Below, in pieces: positions 25,729 to 35,110 of a stretch of DNA of 64,000 bases (the stretch's first letter is position 1; every line of letters starts with the position of its first letter). The translations under genes and the position numbers were made by a program. The stretch lies in the NCBI RefSeq assembly GCF_900142545.1, contig NZ_FRBF01000013.1:1-64000 (forward strand), in the 5' to 3' direction. Under the pieces are notes generated by a model. It had not been told where the DNA came from, did no database searches, and worked only from the letters and a program-made list of their open reading frames with translations. The stretch is from Fibrobacter sp. UWT2. GTDB lineage: Bacteria > Fibrobacterota > Fibrobacteria > Fibrobacterales > Fibrobacteraceae.

Positions 25729-26535
25729 TTAGAACGACTTGGATGCAGCCTTCGCTTGTTTCCACATTTCTTGCAGGCCTTCGAGGCCAACGTCCTTCAT
25801 TTCTTTGCCCTGATCGCGAGCCATCTGCTCCACTACACGGAAGCGGCGTTCGAACTTGGAGTTCGCGCGTTCCAGCGCGAGAGCCGCATTGAAGCCACAA
25901 TGGCGCGCCACATTCACCAAGCTGAACATGATATCGCCAAATTCGTCTTCCATACGTTCCACGTTGCGATTTTCAGGAGAAGCCGCTTGCATTTCGGCAC
26001 GGAATTCACTAAATTCTTCCACAGCCTTGTTAAAGACAGGTTCGGCCTCGGTCCAGTCAAAGCTCACTTTGGCGGCACGACGCTGAAGCTCTTGGGCACG
26101 GGCAAGCGTCGGCAAGCTTTTGCTTACTTTGTCCATAGCGGACTTGCCCTGCATTTTTAGATTGTTTTTTTCTTGCGCCTTGATGCGTTCCCATTGGCGT
26201 ACAACGCCTTTCGAATCATCAACCTTCGCATCGCCAAAAACGTGCGGATGGCGCCGGATCATTTTTTCGCAGATTCCCTGCACCACGTCGTCGATAGAAA
26301 AATCGCCGTTTTCTTTGGCGACTTGCGAATGGAATACTACCTGGAATAGTACATCGCCCAATTCCTCAGCCATATGAGCCTTGTCGTTTGCCTGGGCAGC
26401 ATCAATATATTCGTGGGATTCTTCGACTAAATACGGGAGTAGCGACTGATGCGTCTGTTGCTTATCCCAAGGGCAGCCTTCCGGGGAGCGGAGGGTCGCC
26501 ATAATTTTCACCAAGTCATCAAAGGAATATTTCAT
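25729..26535 (-). CDS. mazG: Nucleoside triphosphate pyrophosphohydrolase
   Basis: MazG cleaves (d)NTPs to monophosphates and pyrophosphate, cleaning nucleotide pools. The 268-residue protein has two MazG domains in tandem. The first has the metal-binding pattern E38-E39-x-x-E42 followed by E58-x-x-D61 and the family hallmark SPEGCPWDKQQTH. The second has EEFSEFRAE and EDEFGDIMFSLVN. The start is ATG 26533-26535. A TTG nine bases upstream is rejected. The start codon overlaps that of divergent dprA within one CATG. Confidence 0.93.
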   Translation of the reverse strand: MKYSFDDLVKIMATLRSPEGCPWDKQQTHQSLLPYLVEESHEYIDAAQANDKAHMAEELGDVLFQVVFHSQVAKENGDFSIDDVVQGICEKMIRRHPHVFGDAKVDDSKGVVRQWERIKAQEKNNLKMQGKSAMDKVSKSLPTLARAQELQRRAAKVSFDWTEAEPVFNKAVEEFSEFRAEMQAASPENRNVERMEDEFGDIMFSLVNVARHCGFNAALALERANSKFERRFRVVEQMARDQGKEMKDVGLEGLQEMWKQAKAASKSF

Positions 26536-27448
26536 GACAGACAAAGATAGAAAGTACGAAACACTTGAACCGAATCAATTCCCGCTTTCGTTAAAGGAAT
26601 CTCCATTAGCGCCGCCGTTACTGTACTATCGCGGCAACTTGCCCGCAAGCGATTGCATCGGAATCGCCATGGTGGGAACGCGCCGTCCCACTAGTTCCGC
26701 CCGCGAGCTTTGCCGGCGCCTGGTGAAGTCATTGCAAGGCACTCAAGCCGTCGTTGTTTCCGGGCTCGCACAAGGCATCGATTACTATTGCCACGAAGCT
26801 GCGCTTGATTTCGGCATTCCGACGATTGCCGTTATTGCGCAGGGACTGGGCGTCCCTATTCCCGGAGACCGCGCAACGCTCGCACGCCGCATTATCGAAG
26901 CCGGAGGATGCATCATGACCGAATACGAGGAAGACTTTCCCTCTTTCAAAGGAAACTTCCCTGCCCGCAACAGGATTATCAGCGGTCTCAGCCGCGCCAC
27001 AATTTTAGTACAAAGTAAATCTAAAGGCGGTGCACTCATTACCGCCGACTATTGCCTGCAAGAAAACAAGCTATTGATTGCCGTTCCCGGAGACTTCGAT
27101 AGCGAAGCGGCCGCCGGGCCAAACAAGTATTTGGATCAAGGAAAAGCCAAGCCCGTCTTTGTCCCTGAAAGCCTGCGCACCGTTGCCGGTTTACCCCAAA
27201 TCAAGACGGATTCGGAAGCACCTGCTGCAGCCAGCCTCTCCCAAATAGAAGCCATCGGGTGTAACCTTTCGAGCGAAGCACTCACCCTATTTAAGCAATT
27301 TAATGGCTTCAAGAAGACATTTCAGGAGTTGCAGAACGAATGTAACCTCAAGTCCACCAATATTTTAGCTATATTAACGGAGCTAGAACTCTCGGGGCTA
27401 GTCGAAACCCCGGACAACTTCCAATTCTACTTTAACGGAGCAACTTGA
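26534..27448 (+). CDS. dprA: DNA-processing protein A
   Basis: DprA loads RecA on incoming single-stranded DNA during natural transformation. The 304-residue protein has the Rossmann-like DprA fold: PPLLYYRGNL, MVGTRRPTSSARE, VVSGLAQGIDYYCHEAAL, FPARNRIISGLS, and KGGALITADYCL with VPGDFDSEAAAGPNKYL. A C-terminal winged-helix-like part (about 250-304) is present, and no SAM domain at the N-terminus. The start codon overlaps the divergent mazG start. FtsB/DivIC-like follows 1 bp later. Confidence 0.92.
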   Translation: MTDKDRKYETLEPNQFPLSLKESPLAPPLLYYRGNLPASDCIGIAMVGTRRPTSSARELCRRLVKSLQGTQAVVVSGLAQGIDYYCHEAALDFGIPTIAVIAQGLGVPIPGDRATLARRIIEAGGCIMTEYEEDFPSFKGNFPARNRIISGLSRATILVQSKSKGGALITADYCLQENKLLIAVPGDFDSEAAAGPNKYLDQGKAKPVFVPESLRTVAGLPQIKTDSEAPAAASLSQIEAIGCNLSSEALTLFKQFNGFKKTFQELQNECNLKSTNILAILTELELSGLVETPDNFQFYFNGAT

Positions 27449-27449
27449 C

Positions 27450-27734
27450 GTGAACAAGCGTTTTTTCTGGGTCATTCTGCTTGTGGTAGCCCTTACGATA
27501 GCGGCTGTCATTTCGCAGTTGATGTTCGGAAAGAACAGCATCAAACAGCAGCAAAAGGTCACCCACGACATCAAGATGTACGAGATGCAAATTGACTCGC
27601 TGAAGCACGCCATCGACTCCTGCAATGTGGAAATCGAACGCCTTAAAAAAGATTCCCTGTACAAAGAAAACTTGTTGCGCACCCGCTACGGCATGAGCCG
27701 CAAGGGCGAACGAGTATTTCAGATGGTGAAGTAA
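27450..27734 (+). CDS. FtsB/DivIC-like septum formation initiator
   Basis: This 94-residue single-pass membrane protein starts with GTG, 1 bp after the dprA stop, with ACGGAG upstream. It has one TM helix (about 5-26), then a coiled coil (KQQQKVTHDIKMYEMQIDSLKHAI) and a terminal segment (LLRTRYGMSRKGERVF) like the conserved end of FtsB/DivIC. These proteins bridge FtsL and FtsQ in the divisome. The family call rests on architecture and the end motif (ARxxYGM..GE). Confidence 0.8.
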   Translation: MNKRFFWVILLVVALTIAAVISQLMFGKNSIKQQQKVTHDIKMYEMQIDSLKHAIDSCNVEIERLKKDSLYKENLLRTRYGMSRKGERVFQMVK

Positions 27735-27737
27735 GGC

Positions 27738-29003
27738 CTAGTAGTCTGCCGGTAAATCTTCCGGCAAAAGTTTCATTAAGTCCGAAACGCTATAATCCTT
27801 TTGAGCCAAGCGATTCGCCTGGTTCACAAGAGTTTTTTCGTACAAATTGCGAACTCCGCGGCCATTGCCGAACGAAGAATCTCCTTTGGCGATAACGCGG
27901 GAGAACAAAGCCTTCAAAGCATTTTTGAATTCAGAAGACAGTTCCAACTTTTGCTTTTCAGCAAGACGCTTGAAAATTTCAAGCAACTCAGCTTCGCTAT
28001 AATCAGGGAATTCTATATAGCGGTTAAAGCGGGAAGACAACCCCGGATTGCTCTCAATGAAAGCCTTCATCTCATCCGTATAGCCGGCCACAATTACGAC
28101 CAAACGGCTACGGTCATCTTCCATTCGCTTCAAAAGCGTATCAATGGCTTCTTGACCAAAAGTGTCTTGGCCATCATTACGAGCAAGGGTGTACGCCTCG
28201 TCAATAAAGAGAACTCCATCGAGAGCCTTGTCAATGACTTCGTTAGTCTTGATTGCAGTTTGGCCAGCATAACCCGCCACAAGCGAGGAGCGGTCACATT
28301 CCACCAAATGCCCTTTTTCAAGAATCCCCAGATCCTTGTATATTTCAGCCACAATCCTCGCTACCGTCGTCTTACCGGTTCCGGGATTCCCCGTAAACAC
28401 GCAATGATAGGACATGGGAATCGCAGGCAAACCCGCCGAAGCCCTTTTGTTTTGAGCCACGATCATGTTTTTCAAAGACAGGATTTCTTTTTTTACCGAG
28501 GCAAGGCCTACTAAAGAATACAATTCTCGATCCGCTTTGGACAACGAAAACTTGCCTATATTTTTCTTGACAAGAGCCTTGACGGATAGACCTTCTTTCT
28601 TCTCCCCCGCCTTTTTAGGAGATACCACATTTGCCACTACTGGGCCAGCCATAGTCAACCGTTTAAACAAAAGCAATTCAACCGGCAACAACCAAAAGCA
28701 GAGATTCTTAGAAACCGATATTAACGCAATCGGCAAAGAGAAATCTAAATCCCTGGAAACAAGGATGGCGGATACAAGAATTGCCACGGAACAGAAAGCG
28801 ATCATTTCCCATTTGCGCAAGGCACAATCAAGATCGGCATTTTCGATCATCAGGAAATAAACCAATTGGACGACGGCGAAAACCAATAGGGCTATACTCA
28901 TAGCCCAAGATACAGGATAAAAGGGAATTACACCCACAAGGCTGATTAAAATGCCCAAAGTTGAAAGCACCATCAGGCCTAAAATTTTCTTAATAAAGCT
29001 CAT
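27738..29003 (-). CDS. Membrane-anchored CbbX/EccA-like AAA+ ATPase
   Basis: This 421-residue protein begins with four hydrophobic helices (about 5-28, 32-53, 66-84, 88-114). A cytoplasmic AAA+ module of the CbbX/SpoVK/EccA class follows. Walker A is GNPGTGKT (205-212), the pore-loop segment GYAGQT (244-249), Walker B VLFIDEAY (264-271), and arginine fingers lie around SRFNRYIEF (324-332). Relatives remodel protein substrates (Rubisco activase CbbX, type VII secretion EccA), usually soluble. The membrane domain is unusual. It follows the RND pump gene by 21 bp on the same strand and may be cotranscribed. Its target is unknown. Confidence 0.85.
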   Translation of the reverse strand: MSFIKKILGLMVLSTLGILISLVGVIPFYPVSWAMSIALLVFAVVQLVYFLMIENADLDCALRKWEMIAFCSVAILVSAILVSRDLDFSLPIALISVSKNLCFWLLPVELLLFKRLTMAGPVVANVVSPKKAGEKKEGLSVKALVKKNIGKFSLSKADRELYSLVGLASVKKEILSLKNMIVAQNKRASAGLPAIPMSYHCVFTGNPGTGKTTVARIVAEIYKDLGILEKGHLVECDRSSLVAGYAGQTAIKTNEVIDKALDGVLFIDEAYTLARNDGQDTFGQEAIDTLLKRMEDDRSRLVVIVAGYTDEMKAFIESNPGLSSRFNRYIEFPDYSEAELLEIFKRLAEKQKLELSSEFKNALKALFSRVIAKGDSSFGNGRGVRNLYEKTLVNQANRLAQKDYSVSDLMKLLPEDLPADY

Positions 29004-29024
29004 CGCTTTAAATGTAAGAAAAAA

Positions 29025-32000
29025 TTAAGCCATCTTCGAGGCATCGGTACTCTTCAACGCATCGAGACTTACCTTACCCGCAAAGAAACTGTAGGCCGCA
29101 GGGACGATGAAGAGGGTCATAAAGGTGGCAAACGTAAGACCGCCTGCAATAGCGATGCCCATGGCGATACGGCTCGGGGTGCCCGTGAGAATCAAGGGCA
29201 CGGCGCCCAATACCGTGGAAAGGCTAGTCATCAGAATTGGGCGGAAGCGGCGTTCCGCCGCCATCCGAGCCGCCTCCAGCTTGCTGCAGCCGGTATTTGC
29301 GGCAATCTGGTTTGCAAATTCCACAATCAAGATACCGTTCTTCGTCACAAGTGCAATCAAAAGAATCAGCGCAATCTCGCTAAAGATGTTGAGCGTCTGG
29401 CCCGTAATGAACAAGCAAGCGAGCGCACCCGCGAGTGCAAGCGGCACAGTAAAGAAGATCACGAACGGAGCGCGGAAACTTTCGAACTGCCCCGCAAGCA
29501 CCAAGAACACCAGCGCAAGCGCCAAAAGGAACACGATATAAAGACCGCTGGAGCTTTCTTCGAATTCCTTGGAGGAGCCACTCAATGCCGTACTCACGTT
29601 CGGGTAATCCTTCAGCAAGTGCTTTGCAATGCGGCGCATTTCTTCGACGCCGTCGCCAATCGTCTTGCCGGGCACAAGGCCCGCCTGAATCGTCGCGGCA
29701 CTAAAACGGTTGAATCGCGGCAGCGACGGTGATGCAGACTGTTCGCTAAACGTAACGAAATTGTCAAGACTTACAAGTTCGCCCTTCCCGTTCTTGACAG
29801 TAAGCATAGAGATGTTTTCGGGCATGCTGCGGTACTGATACCCCACCGCACCGATGATATCGTACTGGCGACCATCCTTATAGAATTCACCGTAGCTCTG
29901 GTCGCTAATGGCAAGCTGCACCGCCTGCGCAATATCATTTACCGACACGCCTTCTTCGTTCGCCTTGTCGCGCAAAATTTCAATATGGAGTTCAGGCTTG
30001 GTAAAGCGCAGGTTCGTATTCACCACGCTGAAGACAGGACTATGGCTCGCTTCTTCTTCGAACTTGGGAACAAGCGTACGCAAGATTTCAATATTCGGGG
30101 CCTGCAACACAAACTGCACCGGAAGGCCTCCACGCTGCGTACTAATGCTCTGCGGTTCAAACACCATTACGCGCAAGTCAGGATATTCGTTACCCAGCAA
30201 CTGGATTTCACGAGCAATCACGCTCTGCGGGCGACGCGCCTTTTTGTTGTCATTCAACGTCAAGCGCATTCTCGAATTGCCTGCATTCCATGCACCCGCC
30301 TGGAATTCGGTATATTCGTTGCTGTCTAAAAGTCCAATCACTTCTTCGGCAAAGGCATCAGCCATGCGCTTGGTACGCGTAAGCGTGACACCTTCGGGCA
30401 TATTCAAGTTCACCATGACCGCGTTTGAGTCTTCGGTCGGAGCCATTTCGCTACTCATATTGTCGAAGCAGAAATAAGCCGCAATCAAAAGCCCCGCCAC
30501 AATCGGGAACAAGAGCAAACGCATCCTAAGGAATCCGCCGAGAAGCACCGAATAGATTCGATTCATTCCGTCGAAAAACGGTTCCGTGACTCGGAAGAAC
30601 CAACCCTGCTTCTGCTTTTTCAAGAACTTGGAGCAAAGCATCGGCGAAAGGGTCAAGGCGCAAAGCGTCGAAAGGAATACCGTCCCGATCATCACCGCCA
30701 CAAATTCACGGAACAAGAGACCCGTGGTACCGCCCAGCGCAAGCACCGGTACAAATACAGCCATCAACACCACAGAGGTCGCAATCACGGCAAAAAAGAT
30801 TTCATTCGTGCCCGCCACAGCAGCCTGCTTAGGCGTCATGCCGCGTTCAATCTTATGATAAATGTTTTCCACAATCACAATGGCATCATCCACCACAAGG
30901 CCAATCGCCAAGACCATCGCAAGCAAAGTCAGCACGTTGATCGAGAATCCGCACAAGTAAAGCACAAAGAAGCTACCGATCACCGATACCGGTACCACCA
31001 CCATCGGAATCAGCGTCGTGCGACCCTCGCGGAGGAAAGCAAAGATAATCGCAATCACCAACAGGAATGCTATGAAAATCGTTTCCACCACTTCTTTAAT
31101 AGATGCACGGATATTGATAGAGGTATCACGACCATAAAGGACATCAACGCCTTCGGGAATTTCGCGGCGAATGTCTTCGACACGCTTGTAGAATTCATCG
31201 GCTATTTCCACGTGATTCGAACCAGGCTGCGCCATCAACGCAAGCGTAATGGAATTCTTGCCGTTGCGCCTAAAGCCTGTACGCGTATCCTTGGGTTCAT
31301 AGTGAATGTCAGCCACATCGGAAATGCGAATCACGGTGCCGTCAGCAGCGGTCTTAATGGCGATGTTTTCAAAAGCCTTCGGGTCAAGAATACGGCCAAG
31401 CGTACGAATTGAAAGTGTGGTTTCGCTACCTTCGATAGAGCCAGAAGGCAGTTCCAGGTTACCCTTCTTGAGTGCCGCCGACATCTCGGCACCGGAGACT
31501 CCGAGCGCCTGCAAGCGCACCGGATCAATCCACAAACGAACCGTGGGGCGTTTTTCACCCCAAATGGCGATTTCGGAAACGCCATTGATGGTCTGCAAGC
31601 GTTCCTTGACAAAGTTGTTGGCCAGTTCCGAAACTTCCATCGGATCGAGCTTATCGCTCACAAGGCTCACCATCAAAATCGGGTCGTTGTCACTGTCGGA
31701 TTTATAGACCGTCGGTTCATCGACATCATCCGGCAAACGACGGCGTACGCGACTCACGCGGTCGCGGATTTCGTTGGCAGCCGCTTCTAGGTCCATGCCG
31801 GTTTCAAATTCAATGTTAATGAAGGAGAATCCATCGCGGCTCGTAGAGGTCAATGCCTTAATGCCTGATGCACTGTTGATGGAGGCTTCCAAGATTTCGG
31901 TAACTTCGGCTTCGACCACGGCTGCGTTTGCGCCCGGGTAAGAAGTACGCACCTGAATAAGCGGATAGTCTACGTTCGGGTATTCGCGCACGCCCAAATT

Positions 32001-32090
32001 AGACGCACCAAAGGCGCCAAGCAAAATAATCACGAGCGCCATCACGGTCATGAGCACCGGGCGACGTACAGACAGGTTCGCGACACTCAT
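29025..32090 (-). CDS. RND efflux pump, inner-membrane subunit
   Basis: This 1021-residue AcrB/MexB-type (HAE1-like) proton-driven exporter has TM1 at the N-terminus (LSVRRPVLMTVMALVIILLGAFG) and two large periplasmic loops. Two six-helix membrane halves carry the proton-relay aspartates expected in TM4 (LAIGLVVDDAIVIVENI). Drugs, detergents or cell-made compounds are possible cargo. The adaptor gene lies 7 bp upstream. No TolC-type channel gene is in the window, so the pump must use one encoded elsewhere. Confidence 0.95.
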   Translation of the reverse strand: MSVANLSVRRPVLMTVMALVIILLGAFGASNLGVREYPNVDYPLIQVRTSYPGANAAVVEAEVTEILEASINSASGIKALTSTSRDGFSFINIEFETGMDLEAAANEIRDRVSRVRRRLPDDVDEPTVYKSDSDNDPILMVSLVSDKLDPMEVSELANNFVKERLQTINGVSEIAIWGEKRPTVRLWIDPVRLQALGVSGAEMSAALKKGNLELPSGSIEGSETTLSIRTLGRILDPKAFENIAIKTAADGTVIRISDVADIHYEPKDTRTGFRRNGKNSITLALMAQPGSNHVEIADEFYKRVEDIRREIPEGVDVLYGRDTSINIRASIKEVVETIFIAFLLVIAIIFAFLREGRTTLIPMVVVPVSVIGSFFVLYLCGFSINVLTLLAMVLAIGLVVDDAIVIVENIYHKIERGMTPKQAAVAGTNEIFFAVIATSVVLMAVFVPVLALGGTTGLLFREFVAVMIGTVFLSTLCALTLSPMLCSKFLKKQKQGWFFRVTEPFFDGMNRIYSVLLGGFLRMRLLLFPIVAGLLIAAYFCFDNMSSEMAPTEDSNAVMVNLNMPEGVTLTRTKRMADAFAEEVIGLLDSNEYTEFQAGAWNAGNSRMRLTLNDNKKARRPQSVIAREIQLLGNEYPDLRVMVFEPQSISTQRGGLPVQFVLQAPNIEILRTLVPKFEEEASHSPVFSVVNTNLRFTKPELHIEILRDKANEEGVSVNDIAQAVQLAISDQSYGEFYKDGRQYDIIGAVGYQYRSMPENISMLTVKNGKGELVSLDNFVTFSEQSASPSLPRFNRFSAATIQAGLVPGKTIGDGVEEMRRIAKHLLKDYPNVSTALSGSSKEFEESSSGLYIVFLLALALVFLVLAGQFESFRAPFVIFFTVPLALAGALACLFITGQTLNIFSEIALILLIALVTKNGILIVEFANQIAANTGCSKLEAARMAAERRFRPILMTSLSTVLGAVPLILTGTPSRIAMGIAIAGGLTFATFMTLFIVPAAYSFFAGKVSLDALKSTDASKMA

Positions 32091-32097
32091 CGTTTAC

Positions 32098-33198
32098 CTA
32101 CTCCACTTCGTAATCGGTATTATGACGGATTTCGCGGATACGAACGGAAGCACCTTCGCGAAGGCTAATCAAGCCAGAGGTAATCACCGTATCACCTTCA
32201 TCGAGGCCACCGGTGACATCAACAGCAATCGGGGTGCGAAGGCCTGTTTCGACATGCTTGATTTTGGCCTTGCCGCCAGTAGCTACAAACACGTAGGCGC
32301 CATCTTTATCAAGCGTAAACGCTTCTGCCGGAATCGGAATGCTCTTTGCCAATCCCGCCTGCATCGTAACATTCACCTTAGCATAAGAGCCAGCCAAAAG
32401 TTCATTGCCGCCGTTATCGACTTCAACAAGCACCTGACGCGTGCGGCTGCTTTCAGAGAGTGCAGCCTCTAATGCCTTCACCTTGCCAGACTTAGAAACG
32501 TTGCGTTCTTCGTCTTTGACATCCACCGCATTGCCCACTTTAAGCGTCGAGGCATAGCGCTGCGGAAGAGCAAACTTCGCCTTCAGCTTCTTGACTTCGC
32601 TCAAAGAGGCAATCGATGTGCCAGTCGTAAGCCAGGCGCCCACAGACACATTCACAAAGCCGAGCTTACCTGCAAACGGAGCGCGGACTTCAGTCTTTGC
32701 AATTTGAGCCTTGATAAGTTCTACGGATGCTTCGGCAGACTTGAGCGAAGCTTCGGCGGCTTCCATGTCAGCCTTGGTAGCACCGTCTTTTTCGAAAAGT
32801 GTCTTGATGCGATCAAACTTTTGCTGAGCGAGCTGTTGGTTCGATTCTGCCTGCTTGAGCTGTGCACGGAGTTCGGAATCGTCAATTTTAGCGAGGAGCG
32901 CACCCTTTTGAACTTGGGCGCCGTCTTTTGCATAAAGGTTCGTGAGTCTGCCCGAAGCAGCTGCCGTCAGCTGTACATTGTTCAGCGGTTCAAGCGTTGC
33001 CATGGCAGTAAAAGTCTTGCCAGATTCGTGGGCCTCGGCAATATAGCCTTCGACGGCGATTTCGCGAGCGGGTCTGCCACCCGGGCCACCCTTACCTGCG
33101 GCGCCCTTTCCAGGAGCCCCTGCACCAGGGGCCGATTCACCGCCACCACAAGCGGCAAGGAAGAACGAAGCCAAAATAAATAAAAAGATCTTTTTCAC
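32098..33198 (-). CDS. RND efflux periplasmic adaptor (lipoprotein)
   Basis: This 366-residue membrane-fusion protein has lipobox FLAAC (Cys17), then a glycine-rich tether (18-45). The usual order follows: beta-barrel/lipoyl half (LTAAASGRLTNLYAKDGAQVQKGALLAKID), an alpha hairpin (about 108-170, coiled coil), second lipoyl half (VRAPFAGKLGFVNVSVGAWLTTG) and a membrane-proximal beta domain. It links the RND pump to an outer-membrane channel. Upstream on the minus strand, TCTAGATTTTG followed by a short leader may be the operon promoter. Confidence 0.93.
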   Translation of the reverse strand: MKKIFLFILASFFLAACGGGESAPGAGAPGKGAAGKGGPGGRPAREIAVEGYIAEAHESGKTFTAMATLEPLNNVQLTAAASGRLTNLYAKDGAQVQKGALLAKIDDSELRAQLKQAESNQQLAQQKFDRIKTLFEKDGATKADMEAAEASLKSAEASVELIKAQIAKTEVRAPFAGKLGFVNVSVGAWLTTGTSIASLSEVKKLKAKFALPQRYASTLKVGNAVDVKDEERNVSKSGKVKALEAALSESSRTRQVLVEVDNGGNELLAGSYAKVNVTMQAGLAKSIPIPAEAFTLDKDGAYVFVATGGKAKIKHVETGLRTPIAVDVTGGLDEGDTVITSGLISLREGASVRIREIRHNTDYEVE

Positions 33199-33261
33199 GC
33201 TACTTAGATGTTTTTCAAGTACAATTGGTTACAAAATCTAGAAAAAAAAGTATGCCCTTCC

Positions 33262-34392
33262 TTAATCCCAATCGAATTCGGAGCGCATCCAAGCACTCAA
33301 CTTTTTCGCATCTTCGGCGGCCATTTCCTTAACCGGATGATAGTCTAGACGATTCTGGGATTTTTTCCTCGGTTCAAACGAGAAACGGAACAAACCCGAC
33401 TCCCCCATGCCTTCAAGACGAGCCTTCACCACGTCCAGGAATTCACGGCATTTAACCATGTAATCTCCCAACAGCATCGGGCCATCCAGCAATACGATTT
33501 TCGCCTCCGGATGGTACGACCGAATGCGCTGAACAAAGTCTACCGCAACGTTCACAAATTCGGCAGAATCAACCACACCGCTCGCAAAATCATTTGTTCC
33601 CAAATTCATCACGACAACATCCGGGTGCCATTTAGCATGGTCCCAGGCGACCGCAGAAAGCGTATCCGTTCCCGTCCAGTCGTAAACGAAGGGAAGTAGC
33701 ATCGACTTGCTCCCGTCAAAATTCACCGTGAGACCATGAGCGACACTGCAAATGGTATGCGTTTCTGCGCCGAGAGCTTTCGCCGTTTGCCCCGAGAAAC
33801 TGTAATACGAGCTTTCATAATCAGGGGCCGTTTCCTGGCCCTGTTCCGGAATCAGGACATCGCTACCACATGTAATCGAATTCCCGATAAATTCAATTTT
33901 CCGTTCAGGAGCCTTAGGCAAAAGCTCCTTGTCCACTTGTCCCAACACTCGCAATCCGTAAAAGTACCAATCGCCAAAATTGCTGCTGACCCGTTTATAC
34001 AAGGTCACGACATGCGTGCCATAAGGCAAACCGGAAACCGCAGGAACCATAGAAGTTTTTTTGCTAGCAGCAATGGATATTGCAGAAGAAGGATTCTCTT
34101 CGCCATCCACAAAGACGTCCAGGAAAAGGACATTGTTCGTCCGAATTTTCACCTCGAGCGCCGTGCCGACAAATGCAACCGTAATCGAAGAAGCCGACCA
34201 AGATAGCACCACAAAGTCGCCTTTTTCAAAATTGGCGCGACCGGAAATTCGCAAAAGGTCCGAATCGTAAGGGACCCACGTCCATTCCTTTTCGGCATCA
34301 TCCGAACTAGGATCGTCTGCACTGCAAAAAACAAAAAGCAGGGAGAATAACAGCACAATGGAGAGACGTATTCCCTTCGCTGTTCCCTGCAT
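33262..34392 (-). CDS. CE2-like acetyl (xylan) esterase lipoprotein
   Basis: This 376-residue lipoprotein (lipobox FVFC, Cys23) has the two-domain layout of carbohydrate esterase family 2. An N-terminal jelly-roll (about 45-160) precedes an SGNH hydrolase domain. Catalytic blocks are block I IEFIGNSITCG with Ser172, GTND at 265-268, and D350-x-H352 in DYHPVKE. Block I has GNS instead of the common GDS. Such enzymes remove acetyl groups from xylan or glucomannan, fitting a plant-fibre degrader. Its stop lies well away from the adaptor gene, so it is probably a separate unit. Substrate is inferred. Confidence 0.87.
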   Translation of the reverse strand: MQGTAKGIRLSIVLLFSLLFVFCSADDPSSDDAEKEWTWVPYDSDLLRISGRANFEKGDFVVLSWSASSITVAFVGTALEVKIRTNNVLFLDVFVDGEENPSSAISIAASKKTSMVPAVSGLPYGTHVVTLYKRVSSNFGDWYFYGLRVLGQVDKELLPKAPERKIEFIGNSITCGSDVLIPEQGQETAPDYESSYYSFSGQTAKALGAETHTICSVAHGLTVNFDGSKSMLLPFVYDWTGTDTLSAVAWDHAKWHPDVVVMNLGTNDFASGVVDSAEFVNVAVDFVQRIRSYHPEAKIVLLDGPMLLGDYMVKCREFLDVVKARLEGMGESGLFRFSFEPRKKSQNRLDYHPVKEMAAEDAKKLSAWMRSEFDWD

Positions 34393-34399
34393 TGATCAC

Positions 34400-35110
34400 C
34401 TAGAATTTCACATTCAACATCAGGCCGCTGCCGTCTTCATAGAACTCAGGTACAAATTCCATGCGTTCGGTAAAGGCTTTAGAAGAGGTCGCGCGATAAA
34501 TACGGATTGTATTCAGCATCGACACCACGCGATTCAAGAGCAACGCACCTACAGATACCTGGAATACGATACGGCTCACGCGGTAATGGCGCAAACGGCT
34601 CTTGTATTCGTCAATATGCTCCGTCGTTTCAGGATTGTCGCTGGAACCCCAGTCCCACTGAATGCTCTCATCAAGGTCTTCGTCAATTTTCTTGCCGGAA
34701 CGCAGCATGGCCTGGTTGTAATCTTCGTCCATATCAGGCGAAGAATTCTGCCCCGCTACACCGCTACGGCTGCGGTAATCGCCCACCGTATTCAGCATGT
34801 CTATGTTACGGCTTTTAGAGTTAAGACCTGCATGACGCACCGCATAATTGTGTGCCGAGGTAACATAGCGTTCGCCGATAGCGTAAGAACCGATAGCCGT
34901 AAACCAAAGCGCGATATCGGTCCATACGAAAGGCCGCACGAACTGTCGTTCACCCAAGTACAGTTCACCCATACCGGGCAACAATGCCGACGAACCCATA
35001 GCAATCAGCCAGTTCTTGTCAGAGTTCTTGCTCACGTTTTGGTCAACAGACACAACCACCTGCGAAAAGGCAGATGCAGCGGCGAGCAACAAAACCAAGA
35101 GCAACTTCAT
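34400..35110 (-). CDS. DUF5683-like membrane protein (paralog A)
   Basis: This 236-residue protein has a signal peptide (cleavage near AFSQV). Membrane segments begin with SSALLPGMGELYLGERQFVRPFVWTDIALW, the PGxGxxYxG pattern typical of DUF5683. A charged loop (about 90-165) and another hydrophobic helix follow (about 180-205). It ends in LMLNVKF. Its ATG overlaps the stop of the next upstream gene in TAATG at 35108-35112, so translation is coupled. That neighbour contains the same DUF5683-like core. Function unknown. Confidence 0.72.
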   Translation of the reverse strand: MKLLLVLLLAAASAFSQVVVSVDQNVSKNSDKNWLIAMGSSALLPGMGELYLGERQFVRPFVWTDIALWFTAIGSYAIGERYVTSAHNYAVRHAGLNSKSRNIDMLNTVGDYRSRSGVAGQNSSPDMDEDYNQAMLRSGKKIDEDLDESIQWDWGSSDNPETTEHIDEYKSRLRHYRVSRIVFQVSVGALLLNRVVSMLNTIRIYRATSSKAFTERMEFVPEFYEDGSGLMLNVKF

